DNA of 14,508 nucleotides from Amoebophrya sp. AT5.2 (lineage: Eukaryota; Sar; Dinophyceae; Syndiniales; Amoebophryaceae): positions 1 to 14,508 of the forward strand of contig RXOD01005366.1 in NCBI GenBank assembly GCA_005223375.1. The letters run 5' to 3'. Both the position numbers and the translations under genes were made by a program. The notes under the pieces were generated by a model, which had not been told where the DNA came from, made no database searches, and worked only from the letters and a program-made list of their open reading frames with translations. Positions within the stretch are counted from its first letter, which is position 1. The number at the start of each line of letters is the position of its first letter. Shown here in pieces: positions 7,781 through 14,283 of this stretch.

Positions 7781-10679
7781 ATGAACGACAGTTCGTATCG
7801 GAGCAGCGGCTCCGGGAGGGAGAACATGAACATGGAACTGAGGGTGGGGAACAAGTACCGCCTCCGCCACAAGATCGGGTCTGGCAGTTTCGGCGACATA
7901 TACCTGGGCGCGGACATCCAGACCGGCGAGGAGGTGGCCATCAAGCTCGAGTCGATCAAGTCCCGCCACCCCCAGCTGCTCTACGAATCCAAACTCTACA
8001 AAATCATGGCCGGAGGCGTCGGCATACCCAACCTGCATTGGTACTAGTAGTACTGTACCTACCTATCTATAGTAGACATATCCATCTTCGTCCGTAGATA
8101 TGTTTTGGGTTTCTACTACTACGTACTACTTCCGCGCGGTGGTGATGGTGTTCGTCCCTGCATATAAGTGCGGGGCCTCGTCGCTCGCTTACATGAAGGG
8201 CCGCTGCTCAATCACAGCGTAATCCTAAGGCAATCAATCTTGAACACAGGTACGGTGTGGAGGGTGACTACAACGTAATGGTAATCGACCTTCTGGGGCC
8301 TTCACTCGAGGACCTCTTCTCCTTCTGCGGGCGGAAATTCTCCCTCAAAACAGTGGTACTTCTATTTACTTCTTCCGAGCACTTCTTTTGGGACCAACTT
8401 GCAGTGGATGCATTGCTGGATGAAGCACCACGACAACCACTGATGCGTCGTCACTCTGACACTCTTTTCGGTTCACAGGTGATGCTTGCCGATCAGATGA
8501 TAAACAGGGTGGAGTACATGCACACGAAAAACTTCCTGCACCGCGACATCAAGCCCGACAATTTTTTGATTGGCCTCGGTATTATATTATTTCAGTCCAA
8601 ACCACTACAGGGAGGTACAGATAGTAGCTGGTTTGCGATGAAAAATTTAGTACATCATGATCATAATGTCATTAATACTATCATTGCAGATGCAGATGCA
8701 GAAGGCTTCGGCTAGTCAGTGCTAGCTCTAGCTCACTTTCCTCAACTACGGATCATTGATAGATGACCTCGGATCTAACCATCTATCATAGATCGATGGA
8801 TCTTTATTCACATTCTTTCAAATAGAAATAGCTCATAGCTATCGACTCAAGTCCAAGTTCATCGTCCACTTCGCAGGTAAGAAGGCGAACATGGTGCACA
8901 TAATCGATTTTGGCTTGGCGAAGAAGTACCGCGACCCGAAAAGCCAGCAGCACATCCCGTACCGGGAGAACAAGAACCTCACGGGCACCGCGCGCTATGC
9001 CTCAATCAACACCCACCTCGGAATCGAACAATCGCGCCGCGACGACCTCGAGGCCGTCGGCTACGTCCTCATGTACTTCAACCGGGGCAGCCTGCCATGG
9101 CAAGGTAAGACATGCTATATTTCTTTATCAATAGATATAGAACTGCTCTTTAACCGCTGCTCCAGGAACGCGTGCGTGCCGCCCCTGCCGTTAGATGGAC
9201 CAGAACATGACGATCGTAGTCCCGTTTCTAAACAGTTAGAATATAGAGCTGTTATACGTCTAATTATTTCGGCGATAAGGATAAAACAGATTGGGATCGG
9301 TGAGTTCTCTGGGCAGTAGGCAAGAAGGCGAATTACGACAGGATCGTCCTTTCTAGACGCTTCTAGCTGACCGCAGAGTCTTTTACTTTTTGCCAACCAA
9401 CGAAATTTCTTTGCCACGGTAATCGGCCGAGACGATCAGTCTCAATGAATCCGGCATGGCTGAATGGGTGAACTAACTTTCGCTGGTCCTCCGCCACCCG
9501 GAAAGTTCGTAAGCACTGGGGTCCGCTGTTGGTGACTACCCCTCCGATCATTCAAAATTGAATGATCGGAGGGGTAGTCACCAACAGCGGACCCGCAGCT
9601 CGTTCAACTCAAGCACATAGGCTCATAGCTCAAAAAAAATAGATCACCTGCCTCCTTCTGCCCATGAAGAAGAAGCTGTCGTCCTGCAGGTCATGAAGAA
9701 GACGCTTGTTCTCGGTCGCGCGCAGCCTCCTGGACCTGCAGGAGCTGCGCGCGACCGAGAACAAGCGTCCGGGGGCCGATTGAAGTAGGGCCCACCGCGG
9801 GCGCGAACGAGAAGCACGCGACAAAATGCTGGCTCTCCGGGATGGACCCGCAGGCTCCTGTCGCTCGGCGTCGCGTTCCGTCTTTGCCAACTTCTTCTTC
9901 CGTCCTCCTTTCCCATTGCGGCCCTTTCCCTTTCCCCTGGGGGACGCATGTCTCTGCACCCGTCCGGAGACAGCAGAGTCGCGTCTCAGACGCTGCATAC
10001 TTAGCAGCGTCAGAATGAAGGCTACTGCTCGTGACTACCCCTCCGATCATTCAATGTCAATGCCCCCGCAGCTCGTTCAACTCAAGCACAAGCCCATAGC
10101 TCAAAAAAATAAATAAAAAGGTCTCCGGGCAGTAGGCAAGAAGGAGAAGTACGAGAAGATCATGGAGAAAAAGATGGCGACGCCGATTGAGACGCTGTGC
10201 AAGCACTTCCCCTCGGAGTTCATCACCTACCTCGGGTACTGCCGCGGGCTGCGCTTCGAGGACAGACCCGACTACGCCTACCTACGCCGCCTCATGAAGG
10301 GTAACGACTAGATTTTTGTAGATTTTTTTAAGTAAATGCAAGGTGGTAGAAAGATCATGTTGAATTGATCAAACGTCCTCGCGCAGAAGATGCTCCATGG
10401 AAACATACAACTGTAAACTGCTCATGCTCACAATGATCAAGAAAAAATATAGATTAAAACGTAGGAACATCATCTTCTTCGCGAGTGAGACAACTAACAA
10501 CTTCAGTGAACAAAATCAAAAATGAATCTTAACCAACAGATTTGTTTTGCCGCGAGCAGATCCAGTACGACTTCATTTTCGACTGGACGGTGCTAAACTA
10601 CCGGTCGCAGCAGGCTTCCGGCCAGAACCAGCAGAGCGGTAACCCGGACAACAACAACCAAGGCGCGGGGGCACAGTGA
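7781..10679 (+). CDS. CK1: Casein kinase 1 (Ser/Thr protein kinase), six exons
   Basis: Exons 7781-8040, 8250-8355, 8479-8578, 8877-9104, 10121-10300 and 10540-10679 join in phase to 337 codons plus TGA. The protein matches the CK1 delta/epsilon-like family end to end. It shows [11 protein letters not shown] (18-28), the Gly loop GSGSFGDIY (33-41), catalytic VAIK (Lys55), [10 protein letters not shown] (101-110), HRDIKPDN (143-150), DFG (166-168), the CK1-specific [12 protein letters not shown] (191-202) and [14 protein letters not shown] (276-289). Residues 313-337 are a short Gln/Asn/Gly-rich tail, much shorter than animal CK1 delta. CK1s phosphorylate primed or acidic Ser/Thr sites in many cytoplasmic and nuclear pathways. 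The catalytic residues are intact. All introns are GT-AG. The start could instead be the internal ATGs at residue 16 or 18. CTTGCAG directly before the first ATG could be a (trans-)splice acceptor. Intron 4 is expanded by repeat insertions. Confidence 0.93.
9304..9348 (+). pseudogene. Vestigial copy of the start of CK1 exon 5 inside intron 4
   Basis: The segment CTCTGGGCAGTAGGCAAGAAGG and what follows match the first 45 bp of exon 5 (10121-10165) with a handful of changes. The reading frame is kept, with [14 protein letters not shown] against [14 protein letters not shown] in the real exon, and it is preceded by an AG. It then runs into unrelated sequence with no donor-like continuation. It marks a duplication of the intron/exon boundary caused by whatever expanded intron 4. 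Confidence 0.75.
9519..9594. repeat. Perfect 37-bp inverted repeat with a 2-base loop
   Basis: Every base of 9519-9555 pairs with 9558-9594; the loop is AA at 9556-9557. The inner part of the left arm (GTGACTACCCCTCCGATCAT, continuing to 9555) occurs once more, in single-arm form, at 10031-10054. This is the strongest foldback in the window and lies in CK1 intron 4. Confidence 0.95.
9532..10112. repeat. Duplicated flanks around the insertion in CK1 intron 4
   Basis: Two blocks occur in the same order on both sides. GTGACTACCCCTCCGATCAT is at 9532 and again at 10031. GCAGCTCGTTCAACTCAAGC plus a CATAGCTCAAAAAAA tail is at about 9592-9640 and again at about 10064-10112. The GC-rich element lies between them, so the arrangement looks like an insertion that duplicated its surroundings. 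The left side has the palindrome complete; the right side has only one arm. Confidence 0.8.
9702..10002 (+). repeat. GC-rich dispersed element, copy 2, with a terminal hairpin
   Basis: 9715-10002 is the inverse of 1347-1634. Its left end forms a strong hairpin (9702-9768). ACGCTTGTTCTCGGTCGCGC and the bases after it pair with the reverse complement ending at 9768, with one bulged base and a loop of about six bases. It sits inside CK1 intron 4 in the sense orientation. Arg/Ser-rich frames exist on both strands but are not supported as genes. Confidence 0.75.
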
Positions 10680-10780
10680 GTAGCCCATGAAGTTGAAGCT
10701 GTCGCGACCTGCTTACTTTTTTACCAAGGAATTATATGTCCACTCTAGCTACCAGCATCGAACAAGAGCATAGCCACCAT

Positions 10781-10815
10781 TTCCGATCATGAGTAGAAGA
10801 TTCGCATGATCGGAA
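10781..10815 (+). terminator. 11-bp perfect hairpin about 100 bp after the CK1 stop
   Basis: TTCCGATCATG at 10781-10791 pairs with 10805-10815 across a 13-base loop. Position suggests a possible mRNA 3'-end or termination element, but no T-tract or poly(A) signal accompanies it. The stem also resembles the CCGATCAT part of the intron 4 palindrome, so it may simply be repeat debris. Confidence 0.3.
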
Positions 10816-11050
10816 TCCTCTACTTCCGGGGACTCACTACACTCCGCTGCGCATCAGCGGTCATGATTTCGTATCCGGCTCGTCCGACTATGATGCTGAT
10901 CGCAGGAAGGAAGCGAGGCGAAAGACCTTCTCCGAGCGACGTGGGAAGCGGCGGGAGCGGCTACCAGAATACCGAAAAAACGGTTTTAAAAAAGATGTCT
11001 GCCTCTTCAACATCCGATCATCTACTACTGATCATCATCGACTGATACTA

Positions 11051-11173
11051 CTAGCGAACAATGCGAAAGCGATAGTACTTGTACTACCGAAAGCGAAACC
11101 GAAAGCGATATTACTAGCGAAAGCGAAAGGGGCTACAACTATAGCTCGAACACTTCTTCTTCTTCTTCTTCGA
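11051..11173. repeat. Degenerate GAAAGCGA repeats followed by (TCT)n
   Basis: CGAAAGCGA-like units recur at short, uneven spacing from about 11056 to 11130, followed by a CTTCTTCTTCTTCTT run near 11152-11172. One plus-strand frame reads as Ser/Glu/Thr-rich but has an upstream stop at 11029 and no ATG. Confidence 0.7.
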
Positions 11174-11440
11174 CCGAACATCCGAACTCGAACTCGAACA
11201 TTGATGAAAGCAAAACAAACCCATGTGATCTGGCGGCCGCCATATCGATCGTAGGTATCTATATGAAATGCTGAGGAGCAGCTGCATCTCCCATGCTGCC
11301 CATGAAGACGAGATGAGCTACTAGCCATTAAGAATAAACTTTGCAGCCAAGGACGCGTGCGATCGAGATCATTCGGTTCCGATGCCTCGTATGAAATGTG
11401 TATTCGTATGTACTGTGGGCTAAGTCAGTCAGTATGTAGT

Positions 11441-12154
11441 GACCGAGGACGTACCTCGGTCCATATTTTTTCTTAGTTCTACCTCTCTCTTTCACCCACG
11501 CTTAGGTTACCCACGCAGGCTGTACTCGTACGGTACTGATGGGTAGCCCAAAGCGGTCCTGGTGGGGACGCTGGGCTTGTTACGGTTGATGTACTCAGGT
11601 GTTACCTGGATACCTCTCTGCTGTTGCTTGAAAGTGATGTCGAACCGAGATCCGACTGACTTTGGATAGTAAATCACCTCGTGGTGAGCCCCTCTAGCCT
11701 GGGTAGCACGTAGCTACCCGAGCTAGCCATGTCACAGCACTCGCTGTGCCATCCTCGAGCACGTAGCCCGAGCGCAGCGGCGCGTAGCCCTGCACAGAGG
11801 TAGAGTACCTACCTCTAGTACACGTATGTAAAACCGTACCTAGGGCACGTAGCCCTATCACCTTGAAACTGCCCAGGCAAGAAGCCTCATCGTAACGGCG
11901 TGCAGCCGTCTTACCCGGCAGTGGTACGTGACCACAAGAAGAGTGGCCCTCTTCTCCGTCGAAACTAACCTCAGAGTGGCGCAAAGCTGAAGAGCTGTCG
12001 CCGTCTCAGCGCATGAGACAAGTGTTCATCACCAGGAGACGTACTCCTAAGTGAGTAAGAACAGCAACGAAAAAGCAGGCATTGCGCCTTGACTTCTGAC
12101 TAAGGGCACTTATGTGTTGCCTCAAACTGTATTTCGCGGTCTTTTTCCAAGACC
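11441..12154 (+). ncRNA. Array of stem-loops with five-base loops, mostly ACGTA
   Basis: Perfect or near-perfect hairpins follow one another. Loop ACGTA: 11441-11461 (8-bp stem), 11701-11719 (7 bp), 11754-11772 (7 bp with one mismatch), 11841-11857 (6 bp), 12034-12048 (5 bp). Loop GCGTA: 11774-11793. Loop AGTAC: 11796-11816 (8 bp). Loop GTGCA: 11895-11909. Loop ACGTG: 11921-11935. Loop TGGCC: 11937-11955 (7 bp). Loop GCGCA: 12003-12019 (6 bp). Loop TTTCC: 12138-12154 (6 bp). Others with different loops occur at 11545-11577, 11596-11608, 11674-11687 and 11733-11748. The stems are unrelated in sequence while loop length, and often loop sequence, is kept. This is what selection on a folded RNA (or ssDNA) recognised through its loop would leave. 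A pyrimidine tract (11466-11495) precedes the main run. Strand is assumed from the ORFs downstream; loop function is unknown. Confidence 0.6.
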
Positions 12155-12769
12155 CCAGCCGCAGGCTGATTTACTATGCTCACCATGGGCCTCTGAGGGA
12201 GCCCTCCGGCTGGTGCGTGGATTCGTATCCCATCCAGTTAGAGGAGAGGAGACGCAGGTGCGTTGCGCCGGAGCAGGTCGGCCTGGCTTCCCCCGTGAGT
12301 GAGGCGAAGGGCCATGAGGCTGGCGTCCTGGTGCACCAGGCGTCGGCGAGCAGGTGCAGACTCTCATGGCATTAAGGTAACCCGCACTGCAGCCTCGCCA
12401 ACTGCGGTCACGCCCCAGGTTTTTGAAAGGAAAAAGCACAATGATGGCACCAGCGTGACCTGAAACATGAACCTTTCGAGTTTTGACTTACGAAAGAATG
12501 ATAACGGCACAAAGGTTGCAAAAGCCACACAACGAGCAGTACATTGCACTAGCTCGTCTGGGCACAGGTTTGTCTGCGACTGACCATCGCGCAGTACTGG
12601 CAGTGTACAGGACAGCAGAGAAAAGAGCGAACTGAGACAACTCGAGACGAGGCTCGTTGAGAAGGAATGTGCGTAGCCGCATGTATAGCGCACCGGAACG
12701 ATTCCACGCACGAGGGAAACTATCACCTATGCACAGTCAGCCAACAGCGCTAGAAAACAGCGGGAAATT
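12155..12769 (+). promoter_or_regulatory. Folded leader between the hairpin array and the ORF run
   Basis: No supported protein. It continues to fold: CAGCC/GGCTG at 12156-12168, and an outer stem GCCATGAG (12311-12318) with CTCATGGC (12363-12370) enclosing the palindrome CCTGGTGCACCAGG (12327-12340). ACGAG/CTCGT lies at 12532-12557, and a TGCG-TAGC-CGCA hairpin near 12670. It directly precedes the first small ORF, so a 5' leader or internal ribosome entry region is plausible. I saw no tRNA or rRNA landmarks. Confidence 0.35.
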
Positions 12770-13111
12770 ATGGTCAGCGAAAGTGATAACTCATGGAATG
12801 AATCGTTAATCGACGAAGATGAGTCTCCCTCGGATGAAGATGACTTCGACCCGAGCCCCAGACAGCTGATGCGCATAGTACCGGGCGCATACTACATTCA
12901 AGACGAAATCTGGCCGGTAGTGGATCTTCCGATCCGAGTATCAGTCCCGCTGCGTGGCAGCGTGATACGAGCACGAGTCCTGATACAGGTCCCTGCGGCG
13001 CTTACAAACCACTATGGATCTATAATTGACAATTACCCAGCAGAATTTCGCGAAACCTTTCTCACCCAAGCATCAAACCTGGTATTGACGAGGATGATAG
13101 GTGGAGGATGA
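12770..13111 (+). CDS. Small-protein array member A (113 aa, acidic head)
   Basis: Unrecognised family. It starts at the first ATG after the structured leader. Residues 1-30 are highly acidic (ESLIDEDESPSDEDD), followed by VPGAYY, then an alternating hydrophobic pair of strands (IRVSVP ... RARVLIQVPA), then HYGSIIDNYP and a predicted helix ending QASNLVL. The same order of motifs is found in the next ORF and in the last, partial one, so I treat it as a paralogue family. There is no signal peptide or membrane segment. No Shine-Dalgarno-like sequence precedes the ATG. The following ORF begins 27 bp after the stop. The function is unknown; the size and the beta-hairpin plus helix pattern would fit a small structural or nucleic-acid-binding protein, but that is guesswork. 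Confidence 0.7.
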   Translation: MVSESDNSWNESLIDEDESPSDEDDFDPSPRQLMRIVPGAYYIQDEIWPVVDLPIRVSVPLRGSVIRARVLIQVPAALTNHYGSIIDNYPAEFRETFLTQASNLVLTRMIGGG

Positions 13112-13138
13112 TAGCAGCAGGATGCTCCCCTAGTAAGC

Positions 13139-13480
13139 ATGACTGCTACTTTCGATACTTTTGAAAGCGACGAAGAATGGCCATATCCTGAGTCGTGTTA
13201 CCGCGACGGCGTTAAGCTCACTGAGCTGCCCGGAGTCTTCTACCAGCCCGGAATATACCAACCTCAGAAACCAGGAGTCCTCACGCCCCTAATCAACATC
13301 CGAGTCCCGGTGCTCACGACAGCCGGAGGCACAGCCAAAACAGTTTTCGTACAAGTAAGAACTTTTGCATCGCTAGTAGCGGTCTTCGGCCCTAAATTTG
13401 AAGACCTGCCATTGCGTGACCAAGCAGAGTTACGAGACAGAGCACGACGTATCTATGCAGCACGGAAAGTAGGAGCGTAA
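13139..13480 (+). CDS. Small-protein array member B (113 aa)
   Basis: Unrecognised, and exactly the same length as member A. The head is acidic (FESDEEWPYP), then LPGVFY, then strands INIRVPVL ... TVFVQVRT, then VFGPKFEDLP and a charged helix (RDQAELRDRARRIYAAR). Aligned with A, the [VL]PGx[FY]Y, IRV, V[LF][IV]QV and G-x6-P positions agree without gaps inside the motifs, while overall identity is low. This supports an old duplication. Member C starts 11 bp after the stop, so independent promoters are unlikely and co-transcription is inferred. Confidence 0.72.
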   Translation: MTATFDTFESDEEWPYPESCYRDGVKLTELPGVFYQPGIYQPQKPGVLTPLINIRVPVLTTAGGTAKTVFVQVRTFASLVAVFGPKFEDLPLRDQAELRDRARRIYAARKVGA

Positions 13481-13491
13481 AGTGCCTTTAG

Positions 13492-13725
13492 ATGACGAAC
13501 CACAAACCACCTCCTGTGCCACTACGTTTCCGGATAAAAGGCACCTCATCAGGACGGAGATACTCGTGCATAGTAGAAATAGAAGTGGAGGCAAAAATCA
13601 CACGACGTTGCGGCACTGTCGTTGAGAGTTGGCCAACGTCGCTACGCTTATCTGTTATGAGAGTTGTACTGCAGAGGACCAAGCACATACTGGAGATCCC
13701 TGTCCCTGCTAAAAGATCCAGATAA
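13492..13725 (+). CDS. Small-protein array member C (77 aa, basic, short form)
   Basis: Unrecognised. It lacks the acidic head and PGxFY motif but keeps the core: strand RFRIKG, strand CIVEIEVEAKI, then RCGTVVESWP and a hydrophobic helix-like segment (LRLSVMRVVLQ). The Arg/Lys-rich ends make it strongly basic, unlike A and B. The ATG follows TTTAG directly. A 65-bp C/A-rich, G-poor spacer separates its stop from member D. Assignment to the family rests on the G-x6-P motif and strand pattern alone. Confidence 0.62.
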   Translation: MTNHKPPPVPLRFRIKGTSSGRRYSCIVEIEVEAKITRRCGTVVESWPTSLRLSVMRVVLQRTKHILEIPVPAKRSR

Positions 13726-13790
13726 ATCCGATACAAACCACAAACTCACACCCAACAAACCTGCCCCATCAAACCTAAATAGCCAACCAG
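13726..13790 (+). promoter_or_regulatory. C/A-rich, G-poor spacer between members C and D
   Basis: Only four G in 65 bases, dominated by ACAAACC-type strings, so this stretch should be unstructured as RNA. It is the longest gap in the ORF run and lies just upstream of the only non-paralogous member. It could act as an unstructured initiation leader. Confidence 0.3.
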
Positions 13791-14045
13791 ATGAGCACCA
13801 AACAAAGCCAGAAAAGTATGCCCTTTGGCACATGCCATGCACCGCGTCAATTTATGTGCGCACTCCATGCTTTAGAGAAGATAGGACAGGATGCCTGCAC
13901 ATGCCCAGCCTCCAGGAAGTGCGACACTGCCTTACGGAAACGCACCCAGGAATTTCTCGAGAAGCACAAAGCAGAACAAGAAACCACTGCAGCTAAGAAG
14001 ACCGTCACTTACGTAGATGATGTAGCTGAGGTATGGAAGAAGTAA
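13791..14045 (+). CDS. Small-protein array member D (84 aa, Cys-rich N-half, Lys-rich helix)
   Basis: Unrecognised and not a paralogue of the others. The first half carries five Cys and two His (GTCHAP, MCALHAL, ACTCPASRKC), which could bind a metal or form disulfides. The second half is a charged, helix-prone stretch (TQEFLEKHKAEQE) ending in VDDVAEVWKK. The ATG follows ACCAG directly. The last 13 bases overlap the start of member E in another frame. A longer frame (13664-13996) overlaps it but lacks family motifs and runs through member C, so I prefer this one. Confidence 0.6.
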   Translation: MSTKQSQKSMPFGTCHAPRQFMCALHALEKIGQDACTCPASRKCDTALRKRTQEFLEKHKAEQETTAAKKTVTYVDDVAEVWKK

Positions 14046-14233
14046 AAGTACCTGTAGTCGTGAGCACGGGCATCGCCCACGCCTATACTCGAATACCTCT
14101 GCACCTAGCTAGAGTCTTCGGAACAGACTATCATCGCCTACCAAAACAGCTACAAGAAATACTACAGAAGAAGGCGGAACCGATCGTGCAACTACCATCG
14201 CCCACCAGGAAAAGGATAGCAGAAAGCTCCTAA
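14033..14233 (+). CDS. Small-protein array member E (66 aa, short form)
   Basis: Unrecognised. It starts inside the end of member D (ATGGAAGAAGTAA carries both the start and the D stop), an arrangement suited to termination-reinitiation. It keeps the family core without the acidic head: strand VKVPVVV, strand RIPLHLA, VFGTDYHRLP, then a helix (KQLQEILQKKAEPIV) and a basic tail. The G-x6-P block matches member B most closely (VFG....xLP). Its stop is 50 bp before the last ATG in the window. Confidence 0.65.
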   Translation: MEEVKVPVVVSTGIAHAYTRIPLHLARVFGTDYHRLPKQLQEILQKKAEPIVQLPSPTRKRIAESS

Positions 14234-14283
14234 ATCAAGATCATCACAAATACGGTCCATGAAGCTCAACTTGTCGCACAAAG

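Larger units (their letters stand above)
10680..11440. other. Intergenic region between CK1 and the structured locus
   Basis: It contains the CK1 3' flank (10687-10711 resembles 9661-9690), one strong hairpin (10781-10815), the low-complexity GAAAGCGA and TCT repeats, and nothing else recognisable. A 79-codon frame at 10806-11045 has no visible family features. Confidence 0.45.

Noticed and set aside
11694..11984. 96-codon minus-strand frame across the hairpin array
   Set aside because: Codons are dictated by the hairpin sequences (repeated GGGCTACGT units), and substitutions between hairpins keep pairing, not amino acids.
11985..12019. CTGAAGA resembling a hammerhead ribozyme core (also CTGATGA at 2198)
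   Set aside because: The required GAAA segment and flanking stems are not present in the right places.
11441..12154. CRISPR array
   Set aside because: Stems differ in every unit, spacing is irregular, and only the loop is kept. CRISPR repeats would keep the whole repeat. There are no cas genes.
12112..12375. 87-codon plus-strand frame in the leader
   Set aside because: It has no motif of the paralogue family and overlies the multi-branch stem at 12311-12370. Not supported as coding.
13664..13996. 110-codon frame overlapping members C and D
   Set aside because: It crosses the end of C and all of the Cys-rich part of D in another frame and shows no family motif. It is kept only as an alternative to D.
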